Assembly (NCBI GenBank): GCA_900642245.1
Contig: CAAAJI010000004.1
Span: 698,388-751,652, forward strand
Reading direction: 5' to 3'
DNA length: 53,265 nucleotides
From: Fragilaria radians
Taxonomy: Eukaryota; Bacillariophyta; Fragilariophyceae; Fragilariales; Fragilariaceae
Part shown: one piece after another, positions 42,282 to 52,450 of the stretch
How positions within the stretch are numbered: the first letter of the stretch is position 1
Layout of the letters: every line of letters starts with the position of its first letter
Made by a program: the position numbers and the translations under genes
The notes under the pieces: model-generated
What the model saw: the letters and a program-made list of their open reading frames with translations, nothing else
Told to the model about the DNA's origin: nothing
Databases searched by the model: none

Positions 42282-43054
42282 GATTGTTAATCGAATCTTT
42301 TTGGTCTGAATATTCTGGTTTACAAACGCCCCCCCAAGATTTAAATTCCAGTGACTAGCCGTGAAATCTGGTAACACATGTGAATAATTACAAAGTGTTG
42401 GGTGCCGAACATACTAACTAATATTCTGTCCTTCTATAGAAGTTTGTTTGGTCAAGGTTGAAAATGTATATAATAGATGAAGATGTGGAATCTTAGATGT
42501 GAGGATTGGATGAGCAAAAGTCAAAAATGTTGTAGGACCACACTCACATGTGGTTCCAGACAATATATCTAACACAGTCTTCTAGCAGTGATGTTCCTGC
42601 ATCTGACTACACCTCACAGAATAGCCATGAGTCAAGTAGAACTTACTGCACTATATGATATAGCATTACTTAAGTATGAGCTAAGCTTGACCGCAGCAAC
42701 GAGTTGTAACCCCAGAAAGAATTCCAAATATGAGCTAAGCTTGACCGCAGCAACGAGTTGTAACCCCAAAAGGAAATCCAAATTGTAAACATTAAAAATA
42801 TCAGTACATGAGATTCATGAGTTGACACTTGGCGAAACAATTTTTCCATTAGCCTAGTTTCAATAATTTAAAAAATAATTAGTTTTTTTAATTCCCAAAG
42901 AAATCTAGAACCATTCGCAGAAAGGCAATACACTTAATAATACGAAAATCCTTAAATTGGAAAAAGTCATTTAAATATATTTTCAAGAGATGAGAAACTT
43001 CAATCCAATTTGGTTGCGCTTTGAAATTGCGATTAATGAAAAGCATTTCATATA
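42282..43054. other. Intergenic
   Basis: Holds a 54-bp tandem duplication at 42675-42782. No gene is otherwise recognised. Confidence 0.5.
42675..42782 (+). repeat. Two-copy 54-bp tandem repeat
   Basis: Copies begin at 42675 and 42729 with TATGAGCTAAGCTTGACC and share GCAACGAGTTGTAACCCC. The unit is 18 codons and is open in the plus frame 42588-42788 (ELSLTAATSCNP twice). That frame has no other sign of being a gene. Confidence 0.85.
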
Positions 43055-44291
43055 TCATTGCTTTGAGATAAAGGTAGATAAGCCATGTTCCTTGACACAT
43101 TCTTCAACGTACGTGTAAGCCTCCGGATCCCACATCAGTTGTCGACAATTTGGGCATTCATTGTGACCATCCAACATCCATTGCATGATGCAAGCTCGAT
43201 GATATATGTGCGAGCATTTACCAAAAATTAGATCTTCATCTACATGTATTCCAAAAACATTAGACACACACAATAATTTTGAGAGGAAGATGCACTCATT
43301 GGAATTCTTGAAAGACATAATTGTAGCTTACCAGCATCATCTAAGCAAATAGAGCATTGTACTTGATTGGTTTTTTCACTTGAGAAAATATATTTCTTAG
43401 AATTTGAGTCATATTTTAGTTTTCGGCCAGAAGACGTTTTTTCCTTCGCAGTTCCTTCTTCCAACTATTGCAAAAGTTGATAATCAGAATTAGAATTGAT
43501 TACAGCATATCTAAATTGCATGAGTGGGCACTTACCTGAGTATCATTGCCTTGAATGGGAAATAGCATTTCAATGACGATTCCTCGTCTGGCCTTCAAGG
43601 CTTCTTCAGTTTCTTGCAGTCCCGGAGTACTTATAGCTGAAGGATTGCTAACTGTTGATGGAATTACAGGATTATTTGTCGCTGTTTGATTGTTGTTCAA
43701 ATGGATGATGCAACAGCAAAGGAAGAGCAAGAGTAATCCCACACTGACATACGGAAAATAATTAGGAGAGCTTGGACTGCTATTTGCTGGTGGAATATAC
43801 ACAAACGTGGATGGATAATAAGTAGGGATGTTCCAAATCGGTGACTCATAGGTAGTCCAAAAATTAGTTGGATTATATTGTAGATTTCTGGATGATGGAG
43901 AGATAGTTGGTGCAGCATTATCTGGTCTAGTTGCAACGTTTTGGTTACGAGTTTGTTTCACTTCTTGAGCGACACGATTCCCTCGAATCTTTGGTGATGA
44001 ATCTAGGATCTTACGTTCAAGACGCGCATTCAAGATGATCTTTTCTTGTTCCATAGACGGAAGGCACTCACATATCTCATGAATTAATGTAATTTGTTCT
44101 TTGTAAGATGGGGGCAGTTCAAGCCCGTCGACAACCAAGGTTTCGAGATCCGAACATCGTATTGAAGATCGTTGCGGCAATACGATGGTGGCACTAGGCT
44201 TGCCTACAAAATATCCTTCACCACAAATCGATATTGCCACACATGGTATGAAAGAGAAGGAAACGACACCCAAGATGATCAAAACAACCAT
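43055..44291 (-). CDS. Signal-peptide / TM / RING-H2 protein A
   Basis: Three exons on the minus strand: 44291-43536, 43464-43332 and 43239-43055, with GT-AG introns; the product has 357 residues. A signal peptide (1-19) leads to an ectodomain with ISICGEGYFVGKPSA, CSDLETLV and CECLPSMEQ. A charged alpha stretch (about 80-120) and a Ser/Pro/Tyr-rich stalk follow. A TM helix (about 188-206) contains LLLLFLCCC. The cytosolic part has TEEALKARRGIVIEMLFPIQ, then a RING-H2: Cys289-x2-Cys292, Cys305-x-His307-x2-His310-x2-Cys313, Cys325-x2-Cys328. The eight ligands fit C3H2C3, so E3 ubiquitin ligase activity is likely, with the ectodomain as sensor or ligand binder (inferred). Intron 1 retention would give a short VSAHSC tail. 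Nearly identical to protein B. Confidence 0.85.
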
Positions 44292-44413
44292 TTTTCAAGC
44301 GTCTCCATGAATAACTTCGACTGCAGAAGGTATTCCTTATGTGGACATCCCTTCGAAGCACGATTCGACGGTGTCGGGATACTTGGTCGTCGGACAAACG
44401 AACACATTTAGCG

Positions 44414-44421
44414 TTACGTCA
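44414..44421. promoter_or_regulatory. CRE-like TTACGTCA upstream of RING A
   Basis: Lies 122 bp upstream of the start codon and is kept at the same place in gene B. In diatoms TGACGT/ACGTCA cores are known CO2/cAMP-responsive bZIP sites. Function here is inferred. Confidence 0.3.
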
Positions 44422-44429
44422 GAAAGCTT

Positions 44430-45478
44430 GAGATCACTTTAATTTTCCGAAGAGAGGATAGGTATATTTAAGATAATATCTCTGAATTCAATGACATTCC
44501 TTGTAATGATAAGTTTCATTGATTTTGATTTTGATATAAAGTTGGCATTTGCTCTTTGGGTTGAAAGAAGTTCAGGAAGAAGATTGCTTCCTTTTTATCA
44601 CCTTCCTCAATAAAGACTGAAATAAACTTCATACAGCTTTTTAGAGTTAAGTGAAGGATTCTAAACACTGTACCACAAATTTATAGGATATGATGATAAG
44701 CATTGGAGCGACAGTAATTGAGCTAGAAATAGTGACATCTTGGCAGATAGGAGTTATGTGACCTTGGCCTTCTACTACTGTAGCATTCAAAAGCAATGTC
44801 AGACCACTAAAATTTCTTCATGCTATAAAATCCTTCCAAAGTTCCTAGTCCAACTTTCCTGTACTTTCAAAATTCATAGAATCATTTCTTCAATTCCAAT
44901 AAAGCATTTGCCTTGGAAGCATTCCTGCTGCCAAAACATAATTATTGCTCTTTGTATCGCTTTGAGTTGCGCTGTTGTATGATCCATTACTACTTATGAT
45001 AAATCTCTCGTTAGGTAATGAGGTCTGATCTTACCAATATTGAGATTTAATAAATTTGAAGAAAATCATCATAGAGATAGACTTATTAAAGTGTATATTT
45101 GTTGCATCAAAGTACACACAAAAAGAAGAGAATAATGGGAATAGCATAAATTCAATTTAAGCTCTATATTGTTTTACTTCTGATGTTTTGATTGTGCATA
45201 AATATGTCTTCTTTTATCATTTCAAAGTCACAATACTCAGACTAGCCTTGAAAAATTGACAATCTTCATGAAAGTGCTTGTGTTGAAAAAATTCTATTTG
45301 AAATCAGACAAAAGAGTATCGTAAATCAAGCCAAATCATTGCAATAAGTACTCGGCTGTGGCTTGATTCTAATTTAATCTACAGTGGATTGGCTATAGAT
45401 CATTGTAGGCTGAAGCGAAGAAAAGGCTATCCACACCTACACATTCCGTTTCCTTTGTCCTTCTTTGCTCCAGTATCC
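44430..45478. other. Intergenic; first 345 bp duplicated at 48900-49242
   Basis: The stretch from about 44487 to 44775 is close to identical to 48947-49242 and ends sharply. It belongs to the duplicated block of RING genes A and B. No gene is recognised, including in the frame 44740-44982. Confidence 0.55.
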
Positions 45479-46316
45479 ATGAGCTATCCATCCTTTTTCC
45501 TTTCTCCTTCATACACTCCAGTATCCTTCAGCTATCCATTTGATACTTCATCTTTGTCAAATAGCAACAATGAGAACAACATCAAAAAGGATATCCTTAA
45601 CGCGCTCCCCTACGTGATTCCGGTGGCTCTGATCATTCTTCTTTTTGTATGCGTTTTCATGAATTGGAAATTTGAATCGGAGACTCCAAATATACAGCCA
45701 TCAGATGATACGATTCATCAGGGGCCTAAAGAGTCGGAAGAAGCCAAAAAAGAAAGGAGGCGTCTTATCATTGAATTGTTATTTCCTGTTCAGGACAATA
45801 CATGCACCAAGGTACGAAAGTATAACTTGATTGTATAGCGTTGTTGCCTATTTAATTTTGATCACCTCATTTTGACATTTAGAGGGAGGAAGGATATGGG
45901 GAAAATGCTCCAAGCACACGATTTCTCAAACATGATGCAGAGGCAAAGTCTTCCAAGTCATTCAATGACCTTGAAAGTGAGACACAGTGCTCAATAAGTC
46001 AGGAAGATATTGGTAAGTTAGGATATTCAACTCAAAGATAACGCTGGCAGTGAATAGCATATCCGTCTGTCTCCTTTTCATGCTCAAACTCTCTTTTTCT
46101 TTTGTTTTCCTAAAATGGCAAAAAGTGGAAGACATTATTTTTGGAAAGTGTACTCATAGGTACCATCGATCCTGTATCATGAAGTGGATGCAGGATGGTC
46201 ACGACGAGTGTCCAAACTGTCGACAATTAATGTGGGATCGTGAGACTTATGAATACGCTGAAAAATGTGTTCAAGAACGTGAAATTTCTGAAACCAATGT
46301 CTACTATAGGTTGTAA
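45479..46316 (+). CDS. RING-H2 family protein C, N-terminally truncated, degenerate RING
   Basis: Three exons: 45479-45811, 45883-46012 and 46126-46316, with the same splice phases as A and B. From the first ATG the product has 217 residues. It keeps a stalk (a repeated APVS/TPVS-x-SYP unit), a TM helix (LNALPYVIPVALIILLFVCV) and EEAKKERRRLIIELLFPVQ. No signal peptide or ectodomain is found upstream, although the frame stays open without ATG to about 45300. The RING reads CSIS where A and B read CSIC, so ligand 2 is Ser (AGT). The other seven ligands are intact (GKCTHRYHRSC, CPNC). Likely a degrading paralogue or a gene with a missing first exon. Best match is gene D at 52451. Confidence 0.65.
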
Positions 46317-46475
46317 GCAATACAGTGGAATAATACCATTATAAATTTCTAAGGCTATAGACATGTGTGTGTGTACCGATACTGGAGATGTCCAAAGTTA
46401 TTGTTAGTGACTAGTAAATCATACTAGAATGAAATATTCTTATGTTCACTCATCTAGAATGAGAATAGGTCACAT
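46303..46475. repeat. Dispersed repeat at the 3' end of gene C (partner of 1-157)
   Basis: Reverse complement matches the first ~157 bases of the window. It overlaps the last codons and stop of gene C (CTATAGGTTGTAAGC). DNA out to about 46711 begins TGTAAGC and ends CTAACACA, compatible with an LTR-like element in either orientation. No target-site duplication could be proven. Confidence 0.5.
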
Positions 46476-47530
46476 AGGTAAGCATTCTTTCTTCACCTTC
46501 CATAAATTTAATTAAGATATAGTCTTCTATGAATTTTGTGATGCTTAATATTGCTTATAAATGAAGAAGATTATTTAATATCTTTTCAGGATCTTCATAT
46601 CAATACGGTAGGAATAACTACTACAGATTCCTAAGTAACTAAAAGGAATCTATCAAGATTCATGATTGATGAAGATCACAAAGTCTAAATGTTAAGTGTT
46701 TAATCTAACACATAAGCCAAAGAGACTACCTGGTTAACGAAACAAGGTGCAATTGACTCACAAGAGATCTAGGATACAACTATCCTTTTAGATCACACTT
46801 TACAGGTTGTGTAAATTCTTACAGCAGCTTAGAGCAGAAAGTAGTAAATTATATTATAGGCTCACAATTTATACAAAATAATATTTTAAAGCGTAACTTT
46901 ATTTGAGAACTATTTTACATTTTCATATTGTATTGTAGCCTTTAAAACCTAGCTGCAGGATTACTTCTTCAAATTCCTTTTGCTATTGCGGTGCCACGTG
47001 AGCCAAACCCAAAGATTTCTTCAATTTGCCATAATTGATGGCAATAAAGCAATTTCCTTAATGAATCAAATATTTAATCAATATGAATCTGCATTTCTCC
47101 AAAATTAGATGAGGTTGTGCATTTATTTAGCTGTCAAAACAGTTGCATATAATTTCGCAAATAAATCATTTTAATTGAGGATTTCAAACAAAGCAATGTT
47201 GCATAAAGTGAAGCCCTGCATGAGATCTCAAGAATTGTCTGCTGATAGCTAAGACAGTTGACCATTGATCACAGATTGTTCAGATAGAGAATTCCTTACA
47301 CACCACAGTATTATGATGTTACCCAAGGGCAAAGGAACGCAAGTAGATTTTATTGAAGTGTAGAACCATTCACATACAGTTTCTACACGCAATGTCAAAT
47401 CCTAGATGAAAATAATCATCACAGAACACACAATATAATTAAGAATGCTCATTCCAACCAAACTTTCCAAGAATTATCAATCGAATAAGCTGCTCTTCGA
47501 AATTGTGTTCCATGGAAAGCATTTCATACA
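46476..47530. other. Intergenic, no gene seen
   Basis: AT-rich. The left part may belong to the LTR-like repeat. No protein trace recognised. Confidence 0.45.
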
Positions 47531-48761
47531 TTATTGCTTTGCGACAACGGTAGACATGCCATGTTCCTTGACACATTCTTCAACGTACGTGTAAGCCTCC
47601 GGATCCCACATCAGTTGTCGACAATTTGGGCATTCATCGTGACCATTCAACATCCATTGCATGATACAAGCTCGATGGTATACGTGCGAGCATTTACCAA
47701 AAATTAGATCTTCATCTACATACATTCAAGAAAAGTAAACAAGTGCAATAATTTTGTGAGGACGATACATTTCATGGGAACTCTTGAAAGACATAATTGT
47801 TGTTGCTTACCAGCATCGTCTAAGCAAATAGAGCATTGTACTTGATTGGTTTTCTCACTTGAGAAAATGTATTTCTTAGAGCTAGAGTCATATTTTAGTT
47901 TTCGGCCAGAAGACGTTTTTTCCTTCGCAGTTCCTTCTTCCAACTATTGCAAAAGTTGATAATCAGAATTAGAATTGATTACAGCATATCTAAATTGCAT
48001 GAGTGGGCACTTACCTGAATATCATTACCTTGAATGGGAAATAACATTTCAATGATGATTCTTCGTCTAGCCTTTAAGGCTTCTTCAGTTTCTTGCAGTC
48101 CCGGAGTACTCACAGCCGAAGGATTGCTAACTGTTGATGAAATTACAGGATTAATTATCGCGGTTTGATTGCCGTTACAATATATTACGATGGAACAACA
48201 AAATATGAAGAGCAATATTAATCCCACACCCGCAAACGGCAAATAACTAGGATTGCTTGGACTTCTATTTGTTGGTGGAATGTACACAACCGGGGATGGA
48301 TAATAAGTAATGGTCTTCCAAAAACTAGGAGAAAAATTCTGAAGATTTCTGGATGATGGAGAGATAGTTGGTGCAGCAACGTGTGGTCGAGTTGCATGAG
48401 ATTCAACGTTTTGGTTACGATTTTGTTTCACTTCTTGAGCGACACGATTCCCTCGAATCTTTGGTGATGAATCTAGGATCTTACGTTCAAGACGTGCATT
48501 CAAGATGATTTTTTCTTGTTCCATAGACGGAAGGCACTCACATATCTCATGAATTAATGTAATTTGTTCTTTGTAAGATGGGGGCAGTTCAAGCCCGTCG
48601 ACAACCAAGGTTTCGAGATCCGAACATAGTATTGAAGATCGTTGCGGAAATGCGATAGTGGCACTAGGCTTGCCTACAAAGTATCCTTCACCACAAATCG
48701 ATATTGCCACACATGGCATGAAAGAGAAGGAAATGACACCCAAGATGAGTAAAACAACCAT
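47531..48761 (-). CDS. Signal-peptide / TM / RING-H2 protein B
   Basis: Exons 48761-48015, 47943-47811 and 47715-47531; 354 residues. Near-identical to protein A in the ectodomain and RING. The signal peptide is MVVLLILGVISFSFMPCVA. The most diverged parts are the stalk (about 115-175) and the TM helix (LILLFIFCCSIVIYC). All eight C3H2C3 ligands are intact. Splice sites and phases equal those of A. The duplicated block covers the whole gene plus about 480 bp upstream and ends close to the SKP1 gene. Confidence 0.85.
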
Positions 48762-48890
48762 TTTTCAATATTGTCCATGCATAACAAACGATCGTAATAT
48801 TTTCTTACAAGCACATCCAGTCGAAGCACGATTCAAAGATGAGCAACGTGTGGGGTTTCTCGGTCGTCGGACAAACGAACACATTTAGCG

Positions 48891-48898
48891 TTACGTCA
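48891..48898. promoter_or_regulatory. CRE-like TTACGTCA upstream of RING B
   Basis: Lies 129 bp upstream of the start codon, matching 44414-44421. It was kept although the DNA between it and the ATG has diverged (GACAAACGAACACATTTAGCG precedes both). Confidence 0.3.
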
Positions 48899-49288
48899 GA
48901 AAATTTCTGATGCGAAAAGTCTAATGAAGGTTAAGATTATATCTCTTAATTCAATGACATTCCTTGCAATGATAAGTTTCGTTGATTTTGATTTTGGTAT
49001 AAAGTTGGCATTTGCTCTTTGGGTTGAAAGAAGTTCAGGAAGAAGATTGCTTCCTTTTGATCGCCTTCCTCAATAAAGACTGAAATAAACTACATACAGC
49101 TTCTTAGAGTTAAGTAAAGGATCCTAAACACTGTACCACAAATTTATAGGATATGATGATAAGCATTGGAGCGACAGTAATTGAGCTAGAAATAGTGACA
49201 TCTTGGCAGATAGGAGTTATATGACCTTGGCCTTCTACTAAAAAGCGGTATATATTTCTGATTGGATTTAAGTGCAGCAAGTTTGACG

Positions 49289-50007
49289 ATGGGCGATTCT
49301 GAAGCCTTCATTCATCTGGTACGTTCTTACTACCTTCATAATCTTGGTTAGATTCATTTTACGAAGAACATGAAGGTCGTATGAATTAATGATGCATGCA
49401 CAACTTTTCTTTGCTTGTATCTGTCGAACACACACATTCAAGTTGGCATCCGCAAAGTTCAAAGCTTTTGTTTCCAAAACCTTTCATCTTTCAAAAAAAA
49501 CTCTTTTCGATATTGACTGAAATTCTGGAAATTGGTTACAACAGGTTTCAAAAGATGGGAAGTCTTTCCCTATTCCAATTGAAGCTGCGTTGATGAGCGA
49601 GCTAGTAAAATGCAAGATAGAAGAAGGATGCGATGAAGATTTTGCTGAAATCCTCCTCCCAAACGTGAGTGCATATATGTTGCAGAAGGTAATTGAATTT
49701 TGTAAGCATTATCTTCAGGAGCGGATGAATGATTGAAACGCCATTACGGTCATCAAATATGGCAGACGTAGTTCAAGAGTGGTATGCAGAATATGAAAAT
49801 TTAGAAAAGAATGTGCTTTTTAAGTTGATAAATGCAGCAGATTACATGGGCATCAAACCTCTTATGGCTTTGACTTGCGCCACTGGTGCTAGTAAGATCC
49901 AAGGCAAAACTACAGAGGAACTTAGAGAATACTTCAATCTAGTAAATGATTTCACTCCGGAAGAGGAAGCGCAAGTGCGAGAGGAAAATAGTTGGTTGGA
50001 GGCATGA
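49289..50007 (+). CDS. SKP1: SKP1 homologue, one intron, one frame disruption
   Basis: Exon 1 (49289-49318) encodes MGDSEAFIHL. A GT-AG intron (49319-49544) follows. Exon 2 continues VSKDGKSFPIPIEAALMSEL, LPNVSAYMLQKVIEFCKHYL, and stops at TGA 49734. Skipping one base at 49731 restores the frame: ETPLRSSNMADVVQEWYAEY, LFKLINAADYMGIKPLM, KTTEELREYFNLVNDFTPEE, then EENSWLEA to 50007. The joined length is about 163 residues, the usual SKP1 size, with the N-terminal BTB/POZ fold and the C-terminal F-box-binding helices. Family role: adaptor between CUL1 and F-box proteins in SCF ubiquitin ligases. The extra base could be a sequencing error, pseudogenisation or +1 frameshifting at AAT-GAT-TGA. Confidence 0.85.
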
Positions 50008-50519
50008 ACATGAAAATTTACATGGTACCCATTTGCATTTTAATCCACTCTCTATCGTCATGTGACTTCATCTTAGTAAGAATAATTGTTTGTCCAAATA
50101 CTTGCATGATTTGAATTATCATAATAACAAAAGAGACAAACATTCTCTGAGATTCATAGTAGCTGCAACCATGCAAAGCTCAATTGAAAAGCCATTCAGC
50201 GCCAGCCTAATGAATATTGATGCTGGAAAAAATAGAAAGAACATCAAAAGTCATTACCATGACTACAAAGCCGAACGAGAGCAAGAAGGTTTACAACATC
50301 TTGATTGTGACTTGAACTGTAAATGTTAGTAATGCTGGATCAATAAGAATTTTTTTTCTTACCTGAGGGTAATTTTATCAAACTTACGCTGAAATTGGCT
50401 CTGAAACTCTACTACCCACAGCATGATGCATGGAATAGAATCTTGCGTATCATTAGTACAATGCTATGATTTTTGTTCTTTATTTCATATTTTCAATCAC
50501 CTATTATGGTTCCTCTGGG
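50008..50519. other. Intergenic
   Basis: The plus-strand frame 50090-50329 has no recognised domain. The right part leads into the Ty3/gypsy remnant. Confidence 0.4.
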
Positions 50520-52446
50520 TATCTACCAATTCAATCAGTGTTCAGATTTTCACAATGATGTTTCCACATATCAAGGTAGTAGTGAAGAAGGCCAAAAATG
50601 AGTGCATTTGCAATAAGGTCTTAGGAGCCTTGATGAGAACCCTTTTTGGCTACTAGAAAGCCATTTAAATATGCTATTACAAAGTCAAGTCCAATCATTA
50701 GTTGTGATATTTTGCTTTTAAAAATATCAGGTGAGTTAGCAACTTTCCCGATGGCAATTGTAAATAGGAGTATTTCCCCCATGGAAACATAATTCTACAT
50801 AGCTTTTGAGCCTGTGGCTTTCGGCATATGGTATAATACCCCATGTGTAGGTCATGGACGTTACAAAGGTGAATCCATTCAAGCTACTTAGTATGTCCTG
50901 CATTCTAGGTATAGGGAAAGCAACCCTTTGAAGTTTTGAATTCAAAATTCTAAAGTCTAATGCAACTCTAACCGTTCTATTCTTTTTTTGGAATAGTAAA
51001 AGATGGAGATTGATATTCTGAGGCTACTTGGGATTTTAAAACTCTTTAGTCACTCAGGCGCTGTATTTCACTTTCAGATTTGTCCTCATGTATCTTTGGA
51101 ACTGGGAATGGCGGTAGTTAAAAAGGTTTAAGACATTCCTTAAGCTTAGTGTTCCAGTTGCCATGTGTTCCATCAAACAAATATTCAATTTTGCACAGTA
51201 ATGCTTTCAACAGCTGTTGTTGTATTGCATTTAGATGTTTGATGGTGTTATCTATGTTTTCCTTTTCATATTTGGCATCAAGAATATATATATATAAAAA
51301 GGAGTTGTTGCTGTTGCAAACACATGCTGGAGATTGCCAATATTTTTTATTCTGTTGTCTAAATAAGGCAAATTTGTGTTCGGAACACGCATTGGAACTA
51401 GACTTCCATCCCACTTTAAGTGTTTACTGGAAAGTAGGATATCCATTCCTAACGCTCATTGCAAATCACGTCCGATGATCATATTGTATTGTGATTACTG
51501 TGCTGTGTCATCAGCAACTACATTCAAGCTGATTTCGCAACTTGGAGCGAATTCTGGCAATGAAAATTGCAAAGGAATGTCATATTTAGTGACAAACTTC
51601 CCTACATTTGTAGTCCAAGAGACTTCATTGTTTTGCTTCCTGGATTCAAAGAATTGATCCGGCAGGCTAGCTCGTTAAATAATTGATTTAGTGCAGCATG
51701 TATCTATTAATGCTTTAATAAGCAAAATAGATTTGTGATTGACCTCATTACTAATAGTTATTGCTAAAGATAATTCTAGCACCATTCCTGTAGTGTATAC
51801 AGTTTCGGGGACATAAGGATTTTGAATGTCATTGCCTATGCCTGACTTATTGATTTAGGGATCTCATGGTGATATTCAAGGTTTTTTTGTTACCATGAAA
51901 TGAAATTGGCTGTGTACATGTTCAGCATCTAGATCATTCATGTTCATACAGGTTTCACTTGCACTACTTCACAGTTCAAAGCGTAGTTTGCACTCAAATT
52001 CGGTACTTTCTTCACAATGAGTTGCTGCGCCATATTCACTATCAGATAGCATATACAAAGGTTCACGAAAAATAGGATTCTGACAGCTTTGTTGAGCTTC
52101 CTATAAATTCTTCTCCGGATGAAGATTGATAAGAATAAAGAAATTTGGTGATTATGTTCATTGTTTAGCATCAAATTAGGACTAGATTTTAACGCAGATC
52201 ACAGGGGCAACTTTTCTAATGGGTTAACTTCCACTTTGTATCTTTACATTTCAAATCTTCAGGAAGAAAACGGTTTTCAGCTCCAATAAGATTCACCACG
52301 TGCTGCGTTGTCAGCATATTTTTCAGTCGTTCCATAAAAAATGATTGCTCATGTTGAGTCATGCGTTTGCATGGAAGAGATTCGAAAAAGATTCTGTATT
52401 CCCATTTGCGATGATTCCTCATATTGATACAGTTGGTGCATAACAT
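50520..52446 (-). mobile_element. Ty3/gypsy pol remnant
   Basis: Read on the minus strand from high to low coordinates. A possible gag part lies at 52446-52216. An aspartic-protease-like part lies near 51720-51480 (ALIDTCC-S, then YDIPLQFSLPEF, YNMIIGRDL). Next are GMDILLSSKHLKWDG, ILDAKYEK and LFDGTHGNWNTKLK (about 51440-51120), and the RT with FTIPKK, VALDFRILNSKLQRVAFPIP and LSSLNGFTFVTSM (about 51010-50840). An IKAPKT block with FLAFF lies near 50640-50530. The usual YIDDL box is not found, and stops and frame changes are frequent. No LTRs recognised. Confidence 0.75.
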
Positions 52447-52450
52447 TCAA

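Noticed and set aside
45301..45478. Open frame upstream of gene C as its true N-terminus
   Set aside because: It has no ATG and no signal peptide, and it does not resemble the ectodomain of genes A, B or D.
50090..50329. 79-residue plus-strand frame after SKP1
   Set aside because: No ATG-supported conserved domain; starts without good context and is likely chance.
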